Below are positions 34,465 to 44,742 of a stretch of 64,000 nucleotides of DNA, piece after piece; position 1 is the stretch's first letter; each line of letters starts with the position of its first letter. A program made the translations under genes and the position numbers. The stretch is from NCBI GenBank assembly GCA_905220665.1, contig CAJNAR010000168.1, positions 916,553 to 980,552 of the forward strand. Direction: 5' to 3'. This stretch comes from Albugo candida (taxonomy: Eukaryota; Oomycota; Peronosporomycetes; Albuginales; Albuginaceae). The notes under the pieces were generated by a model. The model was not told the origin of the DNA and made no database searches. It saw nothing but the letters and a program-made list of their open reading frames with translations.

Positions 34465-35351
34465 TCATCCGCATCCGCGTTGTTTCTCGCGCTTTTGTGT
34501 CTTTCGTTTGGCTTTTTCCTTCCGTAGACGATCTTTTTCAAAAAGCTCTTTCTCACGTGCGACCTTTTTGGCATGCTCGGATTTCATTTTCTCACGTATA
34601 CGGCTTGCGCTTGATGCACACAAAAATCATTGGTATTTTCTCAACCGCAGCCATGGCATCCATCTTATGGTACAATCAAGTATGAGTGAATACCGAGACC
34701 AAAGATGATCGACCTTCTCATTAATTTTGGTGATATGTCCATCCTCATCAAATTCAGCCAACGCGCCATGTCCGTACTCGCGTATTAAGAAATCTCTTCG
34801 AACAAGCTCATCAGGGTGTCTAGAATAAGGTTTAGATCATTCACGACTAGAGAGCTTCGCACATTTTCTGTCGCGTATTGAGCTCTTCCTGTTCTTTCGC
34901 GCGCGCGAGTTGTGCAGCTCATTTTTCAAGTTCGTAGAGACGCGTCTGTTGCAGCTCAATTCCTGCTATTCGGCTTGCTTCTATTTCCTTGCAAGTACAT
35001 TTGAGCAATTGCAACGATTTCCTCCACTTCAGCTTTCATTTCCGCTGCATTTAACATCTTCGTTTGCTCCTCTTCAGCCAAGACACCAGCACTGGCACTA
35101 GACAGAAAGTCACAGGCATTACGCACATGTGCACTTACGTAGGAGTCTTCATCTTAAAGAGTGCCCATCACATAATCCTTGTACACATCTTCATCAAGCA
35201 AAAGTGCTGCTACTCTCGTTCGAAACCAGTCATCCAGAGCATCGGATTGGTAAATATTGCCAGACCCAAAATAATAAGTATGTAACGGTGAAATGAGATA
35301 ATTAAACGGGAAAAAATGCGTGTATTCAACCAAAAAGGGCCGTGAATACAT
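34465..35351 (-). pseudogene. CCDC43-like gene with two premature stops
   Basis: Minus-strand gene resembling coiled-coil domain protein 43. The N-terminal part reads ALDDWFRTRVAALLLDEDVY and KDYVMGTL. A TAA follows at about 35,156 where the frame continues DEDSYVSAHV. Further on ELQQTRLYELEK is cut by TGA (a CGA-to-TGA type change) and continues AAQLARAKEQEELNTRQK. A 43-nt GTGCGA...CTAG intron (about 34,825) then joins it in phase to HPDELVRRDFLIREYGHGAL. The basic C-terminus (KSEHAKKVARE, KEKAKRKTQKREKQRG) fits CCDC43, but a frame change lies before it. Function of the family is poorly known. Two nonsense codons plus a frame change suggest a pseudogene that decayed recently. Confidence 0.6.
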
Positions 35352-35388
35352 ACTCCCGAAATACAGGATAATGCATCGATTTTACTTT

Positions 35389-36030
35389 TTAAGCACAATC
35401 CGTGCACGTGTCACAGACGTATGCAATAATACAACAACAGGCGACATAAGACGTGCACGAATGGATAGCTGCTCCACATTGGGAACAGCAGTAACAGCAC
35501 ATTTCAACTTGCTCTTGAGAACGCCGAGGAGAAGGCGATTCCGAACGATGATGGCCGCGTTGCGGAGGCGCCTCGACAACATTAGTCGAACGATAATTGC
35601 CGTTTTCCGCAGCATCAACATAAGCCTGCATCTGTTCACGCGGAAAGACATCACGATAACGTGGTTGTGAGTTGGGTTGACCATACCCATAACTTTGACC
35701 TTGATAGTTGCTATGCGACTGATCTTGCGTCATCTGTTGATATGGAGGCGGATGTGCCGGATAACCAACAACCTGTGTATGGATTTCAGGGAAAAATCCA
35801 TTGGAATAACAATAAGGGCAATGAGTTCTTCCATACGTATTTGGGTGGCCACAAGAAAAATTTTCCATCAATTGTCGCTTAGGAGTCTTTCTGGATGATA
35901 CGCGTCGCGTTTTTTTACAGTAAGCAGAAACTTCTGCAATAATCTGTGCACACTTCTCCGCCTCCGTCGGGTCTTCTGATTCTCTTTTTTCAGCGTTACT
36001 GAAGCAGCTCGCAATTTTTGACATGGCCAT
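35389..36030 (-). CDS. Cysteine-rich zinc-ribbon-like protein (213 aa), unknown
   Basis: ORF of 213 codons from the ATG at 36030 (the open frame starts earlier without an ATG; a second ATG is at 36024). An N-terminal helical part carries basic residues (CKKTRRVSSRKTPKRQ). A CGHPNTYGRTHCPYC ribbon-like motif follows, then a Gln/Tyr/Pro-rich low-complexity centre (NYQGQSYGYGQPNSQPRYRD). The extreme tail is very cysteine-rich (CCYCCSQCG, CCCIIAYVCDTCTDC), about 14 Cys in 45 residues, which may be palmitoylated or metal-binding. No signal peptide is present. I do not recognise the family. It is intact although flanked by decayed genes on one side and lies 38 bp from the RXLR-like ORF. Confidence 0.55.
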   Translation of the reverse strand: MAMSKIASCFSNAEKRESEDPTEAEKCAQIIAEVSAYCKKTRRVSSRKTPKRQLMENFSCGHPNTYGRTHCPYCYSNGFFPEIHTQVVGYPAHPPPYQQMTQDQSHSNYQGQSYGYGQPNSQPRYRDVFPREQMQAYVDAAENGNYRSTNVVEAPPQRGHHRSESPSPRRSQEQVEMCCYCCSQCGAAIHSCTSYVACCCIIAYVCDTCTDCA

Positions 36031-36068
36031 TTCTACAACGTGGTTATTTTTTAACTTAATGAGACACA

Positions 36069-36356
36069 CTACCGGTCCTTACACATCCACCACATACCTT
36101 TCGGCGACTTTACATCTTCGTGGATGTCACCGTGCTGAATTCGTGAGCTAATGTCATTGACATGTGACTTGGAATCCATTCCCGAACTGAGACCTTGAGT
36201 ATGGTCGCTGCTGAGATGATACTCCTCATTCCCCATTTTCGTGCTGTCCGAGACAGATGCCAATAACACTCTCTCTTCGGAGCTTGTTCGCAGGGTTTGT
36301 CCATTCGAGCAGGTAATAAAAGCCAGGATTACCGCAATAGAAATCGGAGATTTCAT
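36069..36356 (-). CDS. Small secreted protein with RXLR-EER-like motif (QTLR...EER)
   Basis: The ATG at 36356 opens a 95-residue ORF. MKSPISIAVILAFITCSNG is a strong signal peptide. It is followed directly by QTLRTSSEERVLLAS, in which QxLR is four residues from EER. That arrangement is the host-targeting motif class of oomycete RXLR effectors; Q/G variants at the first position are known in downy mildews. The motif lies nearer to the cleavage site than is usual. The remaining 65 residues are acidic and without cysteine until the last few (MWWMCKDR). Assignment as an effector is inference from the signal peptide and motif; a W/Y-fold domain is not evident. Stop codon overlaps no neighbour. Confidence 0.55.
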   Translation of the reverse strand: MKSPISIAVILAFITCSNGQTLRTSSEERVLLASVSDSTKMGNEEYHLSSDHTQGLSSGMDSKSHVNDISSRIQHGDIHEDVKSPKGMWWMCKDR

Positions 36357-36539
36357 CGTGTTTGCTTGTTGGAGTTGTGTTTTGAGAAAAATTGAAGAAT
36401 GAATGAATGATAGAGCGCTTTGTTTTCGGAAAACTTTGAAGGAAAATTTGGACGGGAAAAAATTCAGGAGCATATCCCACTTTCTCCCAACATCAAGCAG
36501 GAAGAACGTTCCGTCGAGTGTGCAATTGTGCATTCTATC

Positions 36540-37090
36540 TTTCGTGATGGGAAGATTGATGCGTTTCTTGTGGAATTCTTTTTGCTACACACTTAAGGTC
36601 GAGCGAATTGCCCGCGTCAACTCGCATCTCTTCTGATACTCCACCTCAGACCGTGAGTTTATCAAACTCAAAAACTCCTCGTCTGTAGCGTGTTTGACGG
36701 CTTAAGCGGGAAAGTACCGCTTTTCGCACCAGTTGGACATCATTCTCTTTTCAACCAATCAGATAGAATCTTTGGTAGAACCGGGAAAATGTCGCAAGGT
36801 GAAAAGGAGAGGGGCACGCTTCTATTGGTGCAATAGCCAGAGTCAGACATACACTCGCGAAGCGTTCTTCAACTTGCGACGAACTTGCTCTAAAATAGAA
36901 GATTCTATATTACACACATTGCGCGCATGCCGTGCGTTCTTGAAGACGATCACGAAGGATGGATGAAGAATACGTTTCGGTTCAATGAGCGCAAATATGC
37001 CAAGCGATTTTCCACAATTGCAGTGCCTGTATTGTAATTTCCTTTTTTTGTGTTGCATTATATACTATTTTGTTTATTGGTAAATGTTTT
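36540..37090 (+). other. Possible short decayed coding region
   Basis: Plus-strand pieces REFIKLKNSSSVACLTA, then in another frame ARMPCVLEDDHEGWMKNTFR and FNERKYAKRFSTIAVPVL, ending in TAA at 37,035-37,037. They read like a protein C-terminus, but stops interrupt the middle. Unrecognised. Confidence 0.25.
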
Positions 37091-37094
37091 CAAG

Positions 37095-37167
37095 CGACTG
37101 CGTGGCGCAAAGGATAGCGCATCTGACTATTGTTAAAGAGGTTGCGGATTCGAGGCCCCTCTTGGCC
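37095..37167 (+). pseudogene. tRNA-Arg-like sequence, degraded
   Basis: The sequence has a good A box (TGGCGCAAAGGATAGCGC) and a B-box-like GGATTCGAGGCCC, spaced as in tRNA. It resembles arginine tRNAs (GCGTGGCGCAA-GGATAGCGCA). The anticodon stem and the acceptor stem do not pair well, so it is probably a tRNA pseudogene or a SINE-like relic rather than a working tRNA. Confidence 0.45.
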
Positions 37168-37635
37168 ATATCACTTACGATCCTTCATTGGAATGCGTGA
37201 TTCTTATACTCAGCGAATCAAAGACCGTCCTTTGATGAATTTCTGTGTTATTGTGATTTGAAATGTATATTCTTGGGACTTGTAGCGTATACTTCAAAGA
37301 TATCATTAGCTATAAGACTAAACGGTTCAAATCGATCAAATAGTCAGTTCGGATCATTTGTAAACTCGATGATACAATATTGGAGAGCTTCCTACGCCAC
37401 GAAGATTTTCATTCAGTGATAGAGTTTAAAGCAACAATAAGTAATTCGCGTATGTTCTCAATCTGCTTCTTCTCTGAGCTTTTATCGGATCATGCGAGTA
37501 CTACTCGAGCTCCCCGATACAATGCCGACATCACCGTCAAGAAGATTGATCTGTTGAAGAAGAGATGCAAGGTTGTTGTAACTTATTCAGAAAGCTCTTC
37601 CTCCTTGAGGATTGGTGAAAATCCGTTGCTGATTG
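37168..37635. other. No supported gene
   Basis: About 470 bp upstream of the pogo-like element; likely includes its 3' flank. The ORF at 37,380-37,751 overlaps the transposon antisense and shows no domain. Confidence 0.35.
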
Positions 37636-38916
37636 TTACGATTCAGAGTTCCTGCCAAGCTTCAGCAAGCCATTCCACCACATCGTCGCGTTTGGGCGGG
37701 ACGAGCTTGAACGAATCACCACCATTGCTGTGGCTGTCGAGCTGCTGGTGAAGCATCCCAGCTCACCGAACACGTAGCCTTTGCTTGCGAGGGGCATTCC
37801 ACGACACATCAGCAGGTTGATAAACGCTTGTGTAACCAGGAGGCACTCGCATGAGCACCACGCCAGGCTCTTCAGCGCAAATTCGCACTCGTTCTGACCA
37901 GTGTGCGGAAAATCATCCCATACTAGAAGGATGGGAGAAACTTGTCGCTCGCGCCGCTCATCGAAGTGGTACTCGAGAAAGCGCACTGACATCTGGGCAT
38001 TCCACCACGCCGTCGCATTGGCGTAGATCTGCACTCCGAACGTCGACTGCAGGTCACACATCTTAATCCACAGCCGCTTGCCGAAGCCGTGTCGCTTCGC
38101 ATTATTCTCAGCGGCTGTTTCTTTCTTCAATGGGGTCGTGGTCTTGAAAATGAGAGAAGGCTGATATTTGTTGCCAAAAGAGTTACCAGGCAGCATACAT
38201 GTCACTTGCTCCTTTGTGTTTCCACTGGACCTAACCCACACGGTCTGAGTTCCTTTAGCCTCTATCGTCTAGGTTGAAATGTGCTCGAAAAAGACTGGTT
38301 TTTGATCGGCGTTGTACACCACCTCGACACCGAGCTCACCCATACGCTGCTGGAGCTCGGAAGAGAACGCTGCTGCCTTCGCGCTGATTCCAGCAGGCGA
38401 AATCTGTCCTTGGCGAGTTCTCATGCGGAAGGCAAGCTTGTGCCGACAGAGAAACTCTTGCCACCACGTCCACGAAGCGGTAAATGCTGTAGCAGAGACG
38501 CCAACCTCGCTGGCAATCTGAAGCGATTTGCGCGTCAGCATCAAAGCCGAGATGGGAGCTCCTTCCAAGCGATATCCGTTGATCCACTTGATTAGATCCA
38601 GATCGGCGTCTCGAGGAAGCGTCGTTGCTGTGCCGTTTCTCGCGTACGGTGCAGCTCGCTTGTCACCTGGGCTTTGCAAAGGCGCACGAGTTTCTCCCTG
38701 CCCTTTGCCACAGGTACACGCTCTTGCGCTTCGTCTCCTTTGCTGAGCCGACAACTCTTGGGCAGAACCTCTCGAGCGTCGCGGGTATGCCATGCACGTC
38801 GTAGTGGTCGATAACCGTGAGCCTAAAGCTGTGTGTCGGCACATTCTTCCTGTAGTGTCGTGGCTTCCTCCCTCCATTTTCGCTTTCAGTATTTCAACGC
38901 GCGGCATGTTGGTCAA
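37636..38916 (-). mobile_element. Pogo-type (Tc1/mariner superfamily) transposase, disrupted
   Basis: Two minus-strand ORFs in series (38,269-38,916 and 37,636-38,241). The first has helix-turn-helix-like residues and ends VEVVYNADQKPVFFEHIST, containing the first catalytic Asp of DDE_1 (YNADQ). After one in-frame TAG the frame resumes with VWVRSSGNTKEQVTCMLPG and GNKYQPSLIFK, then GFGKRLW, AWWNAQMSVRFLEYHF and ILLVWDDFPHTG. The second catalytic Asp is in the WDD motif. A frame change follows near 37,870, so the last part is unreliable. One stop plus one frameshift make it inactive. Terminal repeats were not identified. Confidence 0.85.
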
Positions 38917-38978
38917 TGAGGAACATCAACCCAGTCAACGGGCTGACTAGCCAGTAGCAACCAATACATTAGATTGAC

Positions 38979-41342
38979 TCATACCATCTTATAAAACGAG
39001 TACGTAGCAAAAACCATGCAATCCTTTCGGCACGGATAAGAAATTGAAATGAAGTAATCCATTCGGTTTCGTTGGCCGTAATGCCTCTCCATACGGTCGT
39101 GGGCATTTTCCCCCTTAGCCACCAGACAATGCAAACAATTGCCGACAAAGTGTTTCACATCATCTTCCAATGTTTTCCACACCACATGTCGTGACAATAT
39201 CGCTAGCGTTGTCGAACTCCCCCCGATGCCCTGCTGGTCCAGCATGTGCTACTACACATAGTCGTTTTTGTAGGTTGATGGTATCATCAGGTATCCATAT
39301 ACGTCTTACTCCATCCACCCATAGCAAACTTTCTTCATCTTTGATAAAATTGTAATGACTGTGCTTCTTCAACTCTTCTTCCTGAACCTTTCCTGTCTCC
39401 TTCAACGAAAGCCAATCAAATGCATCATTTTCCAACGGGGAAATAATGTCGACCACTGCCAACGCGCAACATTTCCTTGTTATATATGTAACTTCTTCAG
39501 ATCTGGAGCACCCCCATCGGGAAAGTAGATCCCCCCACACATTTTCTTCTCCCGGTACATGGTTTACCGTATACCGAAACATCTGTAATATTATGGACCA
39601 GCGTTGCAATTTGTCTGCTCTGTATCGAGCCACTGTATTTTCAATACTCCGAGGATCAAAAAATGAACTTGAGATTTCAATGGGTGGTGAATATATGGAA
39701 TCCATCCGTAGCAGTAGATACTCCAATCCTTTGCACGTCTCCACTATTGCGGAGGCTGTCTTCTCGATGGTAGCCCATCTCAGCATAGAACCGCGGAACA
39801 TCCACTTATATAAGCGCCAAAGGAGAATGTTTTTGGTTGGACCTTGGTTTCGACAATTCCCCAGGCGCAAGCTTTGTAACGATTGCTCCCCGGTGATTTT
39901 GCGAAGCATCCGTATGAAAACATACATCCTATGCCTCCCGTGGGTGTGTCAAAGGTACCATTGTACATAGTCCAGCCATGGTAAACCAACAATACATGGA
40001 TGAGGTTTCGCTTTTTTCGACCTTTTGCAGCCTTTCATGCACGTTCCGACACGTCATGCAAATCGTTGACCAACGCTGCATAATTCGGAATAATTTTTCG
40101 CATCCAGTTACCGCACATAAAAATTGCTGGAGTTCCACCGCCGTCTCTGGAGATTCAAGTTCACACAGTCCTTGTATTCGACTTTCGCAATGGCTGATCC
40201 CCCAAATTGAATTTTCTTTCCACACCATATTGTGGAGTACGATATGAATGTAAATTTCTCCGGATTTATTTAGACCCCATATTCACTGCATTTTCTTAAT
40301 GCTATCTCTAGCGTATCTAGCAATTTGATTCCGTATCGGAATAACCGAGAACATCATCCAACCATACTTGCACTCCGTTACCCAAAAAGGGTTTCATCAC
40401 TTGTTCAGCATCCGTTGATCCCATTATGACTCGAGCTGCTGTAAATAAACCCATCGGAGTCACCATCGTAAAGCAATCCTGCTTCCTTCGTCCAGAGGTA
40501 ACTGCCGATAAAATCGGAAACAGTCCAGCGAGAAATAGCACTTCGATCCTTCCACATTCGCCATGACTTCTAAATACGGCATGGGTCACGCCATAGGAAC
40601 CGTGACTGCATTTATGGCTCGCAAATCTGCCGTCATGCGATATTCGCCGACTTGATTTTTCCCACAATTCGAGTGGCACTTCCCAACGCGAATCTGGATT
40701 ACGATAGACTAAGCCATGTTCCATCAGATCTGTTAGATGTCTATGCAGATAGTCCCTATGTAAAGGTGGTTAACGTCTGAATTTCGCCATTATGGATGCT
40801 GAGCCTTCTTTCAGCTTTACTTTAAGTGGTTCGAACTTCACTCAAGGATCCGCTTCAAATTCCACTCGAAAAACATCCTCATATTCTAGAAACAACTTTT
40901 TCAGACGTTCAATGAATTCATCTTCTGCGTCTCTTTTTTTCGCATACTTTATTTTGTTTTCCAGCACACCATGAATGAGCTCATCCTGTACATCCAATGC
41001 CCCCACTTCTGGTGTGAGTAAATATTCTTCCTTTTCATCGCTGGGCTCATGTTCATCTTCGTACAACCTCTTCTCGCAACATTGTAATAAGTTACACACT
41101 GGGGCGTTCTGAGTAATGGTTGTTTCATCCCATAAGCATTCCTTCTCCCTTGCTCCCCCCAAAATTGTCTCGACTGAATAACCCATCTTCCCCATCAAAT
41201 GTCCATCCATATTAAGTGATATTGCTTCGTCCTCTTCATTGACCAACATTTCCAGGTTTCTCCATTTAAGCGGTCCACCATTGCTTTCGAACTCTACACA
41301 TTGTGATAACACACTTCGTGTCACCCTTGAGGTCATCACCAA
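38979..41342 (-). mobile_element. Ty3/Gypsy retrotransposon remnant (PR/RT/RNase H/integrase start)
   Basis: Reading on the minus strand from 41,342. First is an acidic region (DEKEEYLLTPEVGALDVQDE, ERLKKLFLEYEDVFRVEFEA), a spacer typical before RT. Then come RT pieces (DCFTMVTPMGLFTAARVIMG and GVQVWLDDVLGYSDTE, with the DD catalytic pair), then GISHCESRIQGLCELESPET. RNase H follows (RGSMLRWATIEKTASAIVET), then RYRADKLQRWSIILQMFRYT with VNHVPGEENVWGDLLSRWG, and the zinc-binding start of integrase (HAGPAGHRGEF). Several stops and frame changes separate the pieces. The integrase core is lost and LTRs were not found. Confidence 0.88.
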
Positions 41343-41612
41343 CCGGCGCTGTTAAACACGTTTTCTGCTATATTTTAGCTTTAACTATAGCTCCGATTTT
41401 TCCAACAACTGCTACCTGCTATGTTAAATTCAGCATTTTGCAACGCAGCTGAATTTGGACGGTTCCCGATGTGTACCTATTGAAAGAACCTAGAGATAGA
41501 ATTGAGGCTTTCTAGTCGCACTTTATGACTCCAGAACGAACAGATGAGTTAATAGGTCTACTACAACGGTTACCGTGTAGCTTTACAAGAACACATAAAA
41601 ATAAGAGAATAT
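41343..41612. other. Intergenic between Gypsy and Mutator-like elements
   Basis: About 270 bp, no feature recognised. Confidence 0.4.
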
Positions 41613-41800
41613 TGGGATTTTATACCACTTTGAACATGGTTTAGATACCAAAAGTTTCAGAAATATCGATTATACACCAAAATTTAAACAAATATGGTTT
41701 TTATACCAAAAGTTGAAACAATATGGATTTTATACCAAAAAAATATGGATTATATACCAATAGTTGAATAAATATGGTTTATATACCAAAACGAATATAA
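41613..41800 (+). repeat. Left MULE terminus: about 6 units of a 29-bp AT-rich repeat
   Basis: Direct, degenerate repeats of ATGGTTT(T)TATACCAAAAGTT. The inner copy (ATATGGTTTATATACCAAAA then CGAATATA) is mirrored at about 44,594-44,622. Confidence 0.8.
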
Positions 41801-41937
41801 CACGGGCGAAATTGAAAAAAAGAAAAATACACCAAAAAATCTGACGTTTATTTAAAAGTATGAAAAATATACCAAAAAGTCTGAAGTTTACACATTCTTG
41901 AGTGCTATATCGTTAGAATATTCACATCTGGCGACTA

Positions 41938-43703
41938 TGAGGACTGCCAGCGACGACGTCTACGCTGGTGAGACACAAGAGTCAAGGGACGGCTGTTCAC
42001 CAGGGGACTGGGCATACGGGCGTGCATACTTGTACTCACGCGACTACGCCAGTCGCGACGATATAACAAGTGCGATCATTGAATACAACGAAAAAGTTGG
42101 ACGAGCGTCTCGTGTCATAACGAGCGACCATAGACGCTACAATGTATTGTGTGCCGATCCAAATTGCAGCTTCGCAGTCGCTTTTGCGTATGGTAGGGGA
42201 TTTGAGCCGTCTCATACGTTCGTGCCGCACACATGCGACGCAACGAGGGTGACTTGGCTTCATACGAAGTGAGTCGTGGAAACAAGTCTTCATACGTCGC
42301 TTTGATTGACTCGGCCCTCCAGTTCGTCATTGATAAGGGTCGTGACGCCAGTCCAGCTGAGATGCAGAAGAAGCTGATGGCTGATGGGCGTCGATTGACG
42401 TACCAGACTTGTGTCGACGCCTGCATTCGCCTCAAATCGCAATTCTTCGATGAAGATCGCACGCAATACCAGTTTATCTTGTCATACGTACAGGAAATGA
42501 AAAAGCGCGGACACAAGGCAGATATCACGTTGCGTGAGGACAAAATTTTTCGGGCTGTCATCGTATACAAGCCCGGCATTCATGTGCTTCGCGAATTTGC
42601 AGATCGCGGTATCAATCTGGATGGCACATTTATGAAGCACAAATATGGTGAAGTCATTCTTGTCGCTTGCTGTAAAAAAAGCGACAATGAGATCCAAATT
42701 GTCGCGGTCGCTTGGGTGTCAGGTGAGACAAAAGACAATTGGTCATGGTTCCTGGACTTTCTTCTACGCTCTATAGAAACGCCAGCATTCGTCATCTCCG
42801 ACCGTGACAAGGGTCTCATTCCGGCGATGCAAGCTAAAGCAGGTGACATCCCTCACTTTTTTTGTGTTCGTCACATGCTCGAGAATTTCAACGTCAAGTT
42901 TCGCAATGCGACATTGAAAGACCATGCATGGAATCTGGCCAAGTCCTTGACGGTTGCGTCGTTCGAACGGCGAGCCAGTGAGTTGAAGAAACACATTGCA
43001 AAGGCGCTGCAATGGCTACTCGATGCAGACAAGCTCAAATTGGCTGCCGCGTATAGTATACGTCCGCTCATGGGACCATGACTAGCAACAACGTGGAGTC
43101 TGTTAATAACGTCCTGCTTGAAGCTAAGGAGAAGCCATTTCTGGACTGTCTTATGGGTTGGGAAAGTACACAGGGATCAAGTGGGTTGAATCAGTCACCA
43201 AGTCGGCTTCATGGGAGGAACTCACAGCTTACGGAACCAAGAAATAAATTCGAGCGCAAGCGCTATGTCTCTGTCGTTGACAGGATCGAAATCGTCCCGA
43301 GTTGCCTGTCATCCTTCGTGGTCAAGGTGAGAAAGGATAGAGAGCTTCCTGTGTAGTATTCTGTGGATCTAGATAATCCTGGAAATCCTTGTTCTTGTGG
43401 CTACTTTGGCGACATGAAGGGCCATGCTCTCAACTCTATGCGGCCCTTCGATCCGTCAACAAGCTATCGCTACTCAAGACTTTCTGCGATGCGTCGTGGA
43501 CCAAGGAGGTGTACCAGCGTGCTTACGACCCCATGGTAAAGATGAGTCCATGCGTGACGACGGATGAACCGACGCGTTCAGAAAAGCACCAACCTCTCAC
43601 GGTGTCAAAGAAGCGTGGTCGGCCGAAGAAGTCGAAGCAAATCGAGTCTCAGGCTGCCACAGAAGCTTTCAAGAAGAAGCGCAGCAACAAGTGCACTACA
43701 TGA
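41938..43703 (+). pseudogene. MULE transposase, frameshifted
   Basis: The N-terminal part (41,938-42,270) has a WRKY/GCM1-like zinc-finger arrangement: CADPNCSFAVAFAYG and PHTC. A frame change at about 42,235 continues into EGDLASYEVSRGNKSSY. The MULE domain follows: NLDGTFMKHKYGEVILVACC (first catalytic Asp), then QIVAVAWVSGETKDNWSWFL, then VISDRDKGL (second Asp) and CVRHMLENFNVKF. After a break at 43,080, TSNNVESVNNVLLEAKEKP continues, then GRPKKSKQ. A zinc knuckle begins NKC-TT and its next Cys is now TGA (43,701-43,703), followed by GNYGHNKRTCKD. At least three lesions are present. Family assignment is secure. Confidence 0.85.
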
Positions 43704-43776
43704 GGTAACTACGGCCACAACAAGCGCACCTGCAAGGACTAATCTTTTTCTAGTGATAGAACAATACATTTCTAAT

Positions 43777-43866
43777 AAGAGAGCCGCTATGGCCACATAC
43801 ATTAATACTACGGCCACAGACAATTGATCTAACCAATCACAGCTCACAAAATTATATTGTTGCTAA
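43777..43866 (+). repeat. Left arm of a perfect 90-bp inverted repeat
   Basis: Starts AAGAGAGCCGCTATGGCCAC and ends AATTATATTGTTGCTAA. Its reverse complement is present without mismatch at 44,448-44,537, with 581 bp between the arms. Sequence identity ends abruptly at the inner side (GTACGCC versus TTACGCT). Confidence 0.95.
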
Positions 43867-44447
43867 GTACGCCAGAACTGGCGAAGCAGCAAATATAAAT
43901 AGTACCTTTCGCGCAGCCGACCCCATGGCGACGTCATGACAATCCTTCGTTCGGACTTTCCCGGTTATACAACAGCTGAAGAACTCACCGAACGAAACAT
44001 TCGAAATCGTTATTTGGTTTTGCCCCTGGTGACATTTTTTAACATATCAACCGGAAGATCTCATATTACACCCTTCGGAAAGTATTTCAACAGGTTAGTT
44101 TATAATATTCCTTTCTTCCTACGTGTTTTTTACAATCACTAAAGTTTCGCAATGATAGCTACAAAAAGCTCCATGTCCAGTGGCAGCCGGCGCGAAGCCA
44201 TGCTCTTCTACTTATATTACTATTACTTTTAATTCTGAAAATAGAAGTTATAAAAAACAATTTTTTTATTTTTCTCAACAGCAACATTCACCTTTCCACC
44301 ATCCTAATCTTTAGTCTCTACTATTAACCTACCATATACAGATATCAGGAAAAACCGTACCTACGCTAGAACAACATAACAAAAAGCGTAAGAAACAGAA
44401 TGAGCTCGTGTACAAAAGTAGACAAGTGACCTGATTGGCTAGCGTAA
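43867..44447. other. Interior of the 90-bp inverted repeat element
   Basis: 581 bp holding a TATA-like AAATATAAATAG near 43,895 and a 68-codon ORF (43,936-44,142) without recognisable domain. It could be a MITE or foldback interior. Confidence 0.4.
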
Positions 44448-44537
44448 TTAGCAACAATATAATTTTGTGAGCTGTGATTGGTTAGATCAATTGTCTGTGG
44501 CCGTAGTATTAATGTATGTGGCCATAGCGGCTCTCTT
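44448..44537 (-). repeat. Right arm of the perfect 90-bp inverted repeat
   Basis: Exact reverse complement of 43,777-43,866. Confidence 0.95.
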
Positions 44538-44593
44538 TTGATAATTTTACATAATGTTTAGACCTTCTCGTGTATTTTTTTATAATTTTACGT

Positions 44594-44742
44594 GTAATAT
44601 TCGTTTTGGTATATAAACCATATTTTTTCAACTTCTGGTATATAATCCATTTTTTGTATAACTTTTGGTATATAATCCATATTCTCTTAACTTCTGGTAT
44701 ATAAACCATCTTTTTTTGAAAAAAAAGTGGTATAAAATCCAT
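44594..44742 (-). repeat. Right MULE terminus: about 5 units of the 29-bp repeat, inverted
   Basis: Copies of GGTATATAA(A/T)CCAT separated by CAACTTCT-like spacers; inverted relative to 41,613-41,800. It is followed by a short AAAAACAAT microsatellite (44,752-44,777). Confidence 0.8.

Larger units (their letters stand above)
41613..44742. mobile_element. Mutator-like element (MULE) with repeat-built terminal inverted repeats
   Basis: A 3.1-kb unit bounded by inverted termini. The left end begins GGATTTTATACCAC and the right end closes with GTGGTATAAAATCC. Both termini consist of several degenerate copies of a unit of about 29 bp related to ATATGGTTTATATACCAAAA. A MULE transposase relic lies inside on the plus strand. 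A separate 90-bp inverted repeat pair is embedded in its right half. I could not identify a 9-bp target-site duplication. The element is non-autonomous now because the transposase is broken. Confidence 0.75.

Noticed and set aside
41613..41800. Repeat array as a centromeric or satellite array
   Set aside because: The same units appear inverted at the far end of the transposase region, so they are element termini.
42115..42579. 154-codon minus-strand ORF
   Set aside because: Antisense of the MULE transposase.
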